This document shows positions 5,567 through 6,911 of a DNA stretch of 6,911 nucleotides, in pieces. How positions within the stretch are numbered: the stretch's first letter is position 1; every line of letters starts with the position of its first letter. Origin of the DNA: Elusimicrobia bacterium RIFOXYB2_FULL_48_7. GTDB lineage: Bacteria > Elusimicrobiota > Endomicrobiia > CG1-02-37-114 > XYA2-FULL-39-19. Made by a program: the position numbers and the translations under genes. Under the pieces are notes generated by a model, which was not told the origin of the DNA, searched no databases, and was given only the letters and a program-made list of their open reading frames with translations. The DNA is taken from contig MGVM01000116.1 in assembly GCA_001800495.1 (NCBI GenBank), forward strand, positions 1,304 through 8,214, read 5' to 3'.

Positions 5567-6646
5567 ATGGAATTGATGGCGGACAGGGATTACAGGATTT
5601 CCTCGGCGTGCGGTGTCACGGGGATAATGAACGAGAAAGGCGACCGCGTTAGCGGCCGGGCCATCATGCAGTCCATTGCCCTCATGCGCGAGCGTTCCAA
5701 CGGGCTTGGTGGGGGGTTCGCCGCATACGGCATTTATCCGGGATACGAGAATTTTTACGCCTTCCACATGATGTTTGAAAACGAACAGGCAAAAAGCGCG
5801 GCGGAAGATTACCTGCGCAAGAATTATGAAATAAAAAGAAGCGAAGCCATTCCCGTAAAAGAAATAAAAGTAATTAAAAACCCACCCATAATCTGGAGGT
5901 ATTTCCTTAAACCGTTCGCTGTGCGCGTCAACGAGACTGAGCAGGATTTTGTGGTGAGGACCGTGATGTTCATAAACCAGAACGTCAAGAACGCTTTCGT
6001 GGCGTCATCCGGCAAGAATATGGGGATATTCAAGGGTGTGGGTTATCCGGAAGATATAGGCGAGTTTTTTCGGCTTGAGGAATACAAGGCGTATACCTGG
6101 ACAGCGCACGGCAGGTTCCCTACCAACAGCGTGGCGTGGTGGGGAGGCGCGCATCCCTTCGGCATCCTGGACTGGTCGGTAGTACATAACGGAGAAATAT
6201 CCTCCTACGGCGCCAACCGCAGGTACCTGGAGGACTTTGGCTACAAATGCAGTTTCTCAACGGACACTGAGGTCATCACATACCTGTTTGACCTGCTTGG
6301 AAGAAAACACGCTCTGCCCTTTGAGATACTCGCGAAGGTCATGTCGGCACCGTTCTGGCGGCAGATTGAAAAGATGCCGGAACAGGAGAAAGCATTTTAT
6401 AAGGAACTCAGGATTATTTATGCGAGCGCGCTGGTCAACGGCCCGTTCGCGGTTATCGCGGCGAATAATACATCCATGGTCGGATTGAACGACAGGGTGA
6501 AATTAAGGCCGCTTGTCGCAGCCAGAAAAGGCGATACGGTTTACGTTTCAAGCGAGGAATCAGCGATTAGGGAAATCTGTCCCCAGCCTGATATTGTCTG
6601 GTCTCCGAAAGCCGGCGAACCGGTTATCGCAAGGTTAAAGAACTAA
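5567..6646 (+). CDS. Glutamate synthase, stand-alone glutamine amidotransferase (class II) component
   Basis: This 359-residue cytoplasmic protein is the glutaminase part of a split glutamate synthase: it hydrolyses glutamine and passes ammonia to the synthase component. The expected nucleophile is Cys15 in SSACGVTGIM, so a 14-residue propeptide would have to be removed to free the N-terminal Cys, as in other Ntn amidotransferases. Other class II features are ARG-type glutamine contacts in HGRFPTNS, WWGGAHPFG, the oxyanion motif VVHNGEISSYG and STDTEVITYLFDLL. The C-terminus contains NGPFAVIAA and YVSSEESAIREI, typical of the domain's end. GGAG at 5555-5558 lies 8 nt before the ATG, directly after the terminator T-run. 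The next gene, 10 nt downstream, encodes the ferredoxin/FMN component. Control by the upstream attenuator is inferred. Confidence 0.9.
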   Translation: MELMADRDYRISSACGVTGIMNEKGDRVSGRAIMQSIALMRERSNGLGGGFAAYGIYPGYENFYAFHMMFENEQAKSAAEDYLRKNYEIKRSEAIPVKEIKVIKNPPIIWRYFLKPFAVRVNETEQDFVVRTVMFINQNVKNAFVASSGKNMGIFKGVGYPEDIGEFFRLEEYKAYTWTAHGRFPTNSVAWWGGAHPFGILDWSVVHNGEISSYGANRRYLEDFGYKCSFSTDTEVITYLFDLLGRKHALPFEILAKVMSAPFWRQIEKMPEQEKAFYKELRIIYASALVNGPFAVIAANNTSMVGLNDRVKLRPLVAARKGDTVYVSSEESAIREICPQPDIVWSPKAGEPVIARLKN

Positions 6647-6656
6647 GGGGTTACCA

Positions 6657-6911
6657 TTGGTTAAGCGTACTTCAACTTCTGAATTTGTGATAGAGCGCGA
6701 CGCGGATAAATGCATCCAGTGCCAGGTCTGCTGCAGGATGTGTTCAAACGACGTCCATACATACAACCCGGAAAAAAACGAAGTAGTGTCCGACCATTCC
6801 AAATGCGTCGGATGCCATTTCTGCGAGACGCTCTGTCCCACCAATGCCCTGCTGATCAAGCATAACCCGTCGCAAATCAAAACAAACGCGAACTGGAACA
6901 ACAGTGTATTG
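6657..6911 (+). CDS. Glutamate synthase FMN/ferredoxin component, N-terminus (3' truncated by window)
   Basis: The frame is open from a TTG at 6657 through the window end, 85 residues, with AAGGGG (6645-6650) 6 nt upstream; no ATG or GTG is better placed. Two ferredoxin motifs are visible: Cys19, 22, 25 and 29 (CIQCQVCCRMC) and Cys50, 53, 56 and 60 (CVGCHFCETLCP), enough for two [4Fe-4S] clusters. The following TNANWNN resembles the junction leading into the FMN-binding synthase domain of archaeal-type GltB proteins, but that domain lies outside the window. Together with the preceding amidotransferase it would convert glutamine and 2-oxoglutarate into two glutamates. Another ferredoxin-domain oxidoreductase is possible, but the neighbour makes glutamate synthase much more likely. 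Confidence 0.85.
   Translation, partial: MVKRTSTSEFVIERDADKCIQCQVCCRMCSNDVHTYNPEKNEVVSDHSKCVGCHFCETLCPTNALLIKHNPSQIKTNANWNNSVL

Noticed and set aside
5099..5767. 222-codon minus-strand frame crossing the leader region
   Set aside because: It runs antisense through a membrane protein gene, a perfect promoter, a terminator and the start of the amidotransferase, and its sequence is low-information.

Overview
The window reads as chromosomal sequence from a bacterium that is probably anaerobic. All genes are on the + strand, tightly packed and often overlapping. Promoters have sigma70-type TTGACA/TATAAT boxes. The oxygen-sensitive class I (4Fe-4S) two-subunit fumarase and the split, ferredoxin-containing 'archaeal-type' glutamate synthase point to anaerobic metabolism. 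The sequence alone does not fix the phylum; an uncultured anaerobic lineage is a guess, not a result.

Region 1 (1-736) is the C-terminal half of an MFS-type transporter whose 5' end lies outside the window. Region 2 (737-887) is an intergenic control region. It holds two copies of a 25-bp direct repeat; the second copy extends into a perfect 13-bp inverted repeat that runs into the -35 box of a good promoter. Region 3 (888-5398) is one apparent operon: malic enzyme, fumarase alpha, fumarase beta, aspartate 1-decarboxylase (panD), glycerate 2-kinase and a small two-helix membrane protein with a Met/Cys/His-rich tail. Gaps are 3 nt or less and most neighbours overlap. The enzymes join the pyruvate-malate-fumarate branch of central carbon metabolism to beta-alanine supply for pantothenate/CoA and to 2-phosphoglycerate entry.

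Region 4 (5399-5566) is the most interesting part. A perfect consensus promoter (TTGACA-N17-TATAAT) drives a leader of about 115 nt. The leader contains a GC-rich hairpin, a second hairpin with hexaloop AAAGAC, and a strong intrinsic terminator that shares sequence with the second hairpin. This two-hairpin/terminator layout, with A at loop position 1 and G at position 4, matches targets of ANTAR-domain antitermination proteins (NasR, EutV, GnfR class). Region 5 (5567-6911) is what it would control: the stand-alone glutaminase (class II amidotransferase) component of glutamate synthase, then the start of the 2x[4Fe-4S]/FMN synthase component, cut by the window end. The inference is that glutamate synthesis here is controlled by nitrogen-responsive antitermination.

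No RNA genes, CRISPR arrays, insertion sequences or convincing minus-strand genes were seen.
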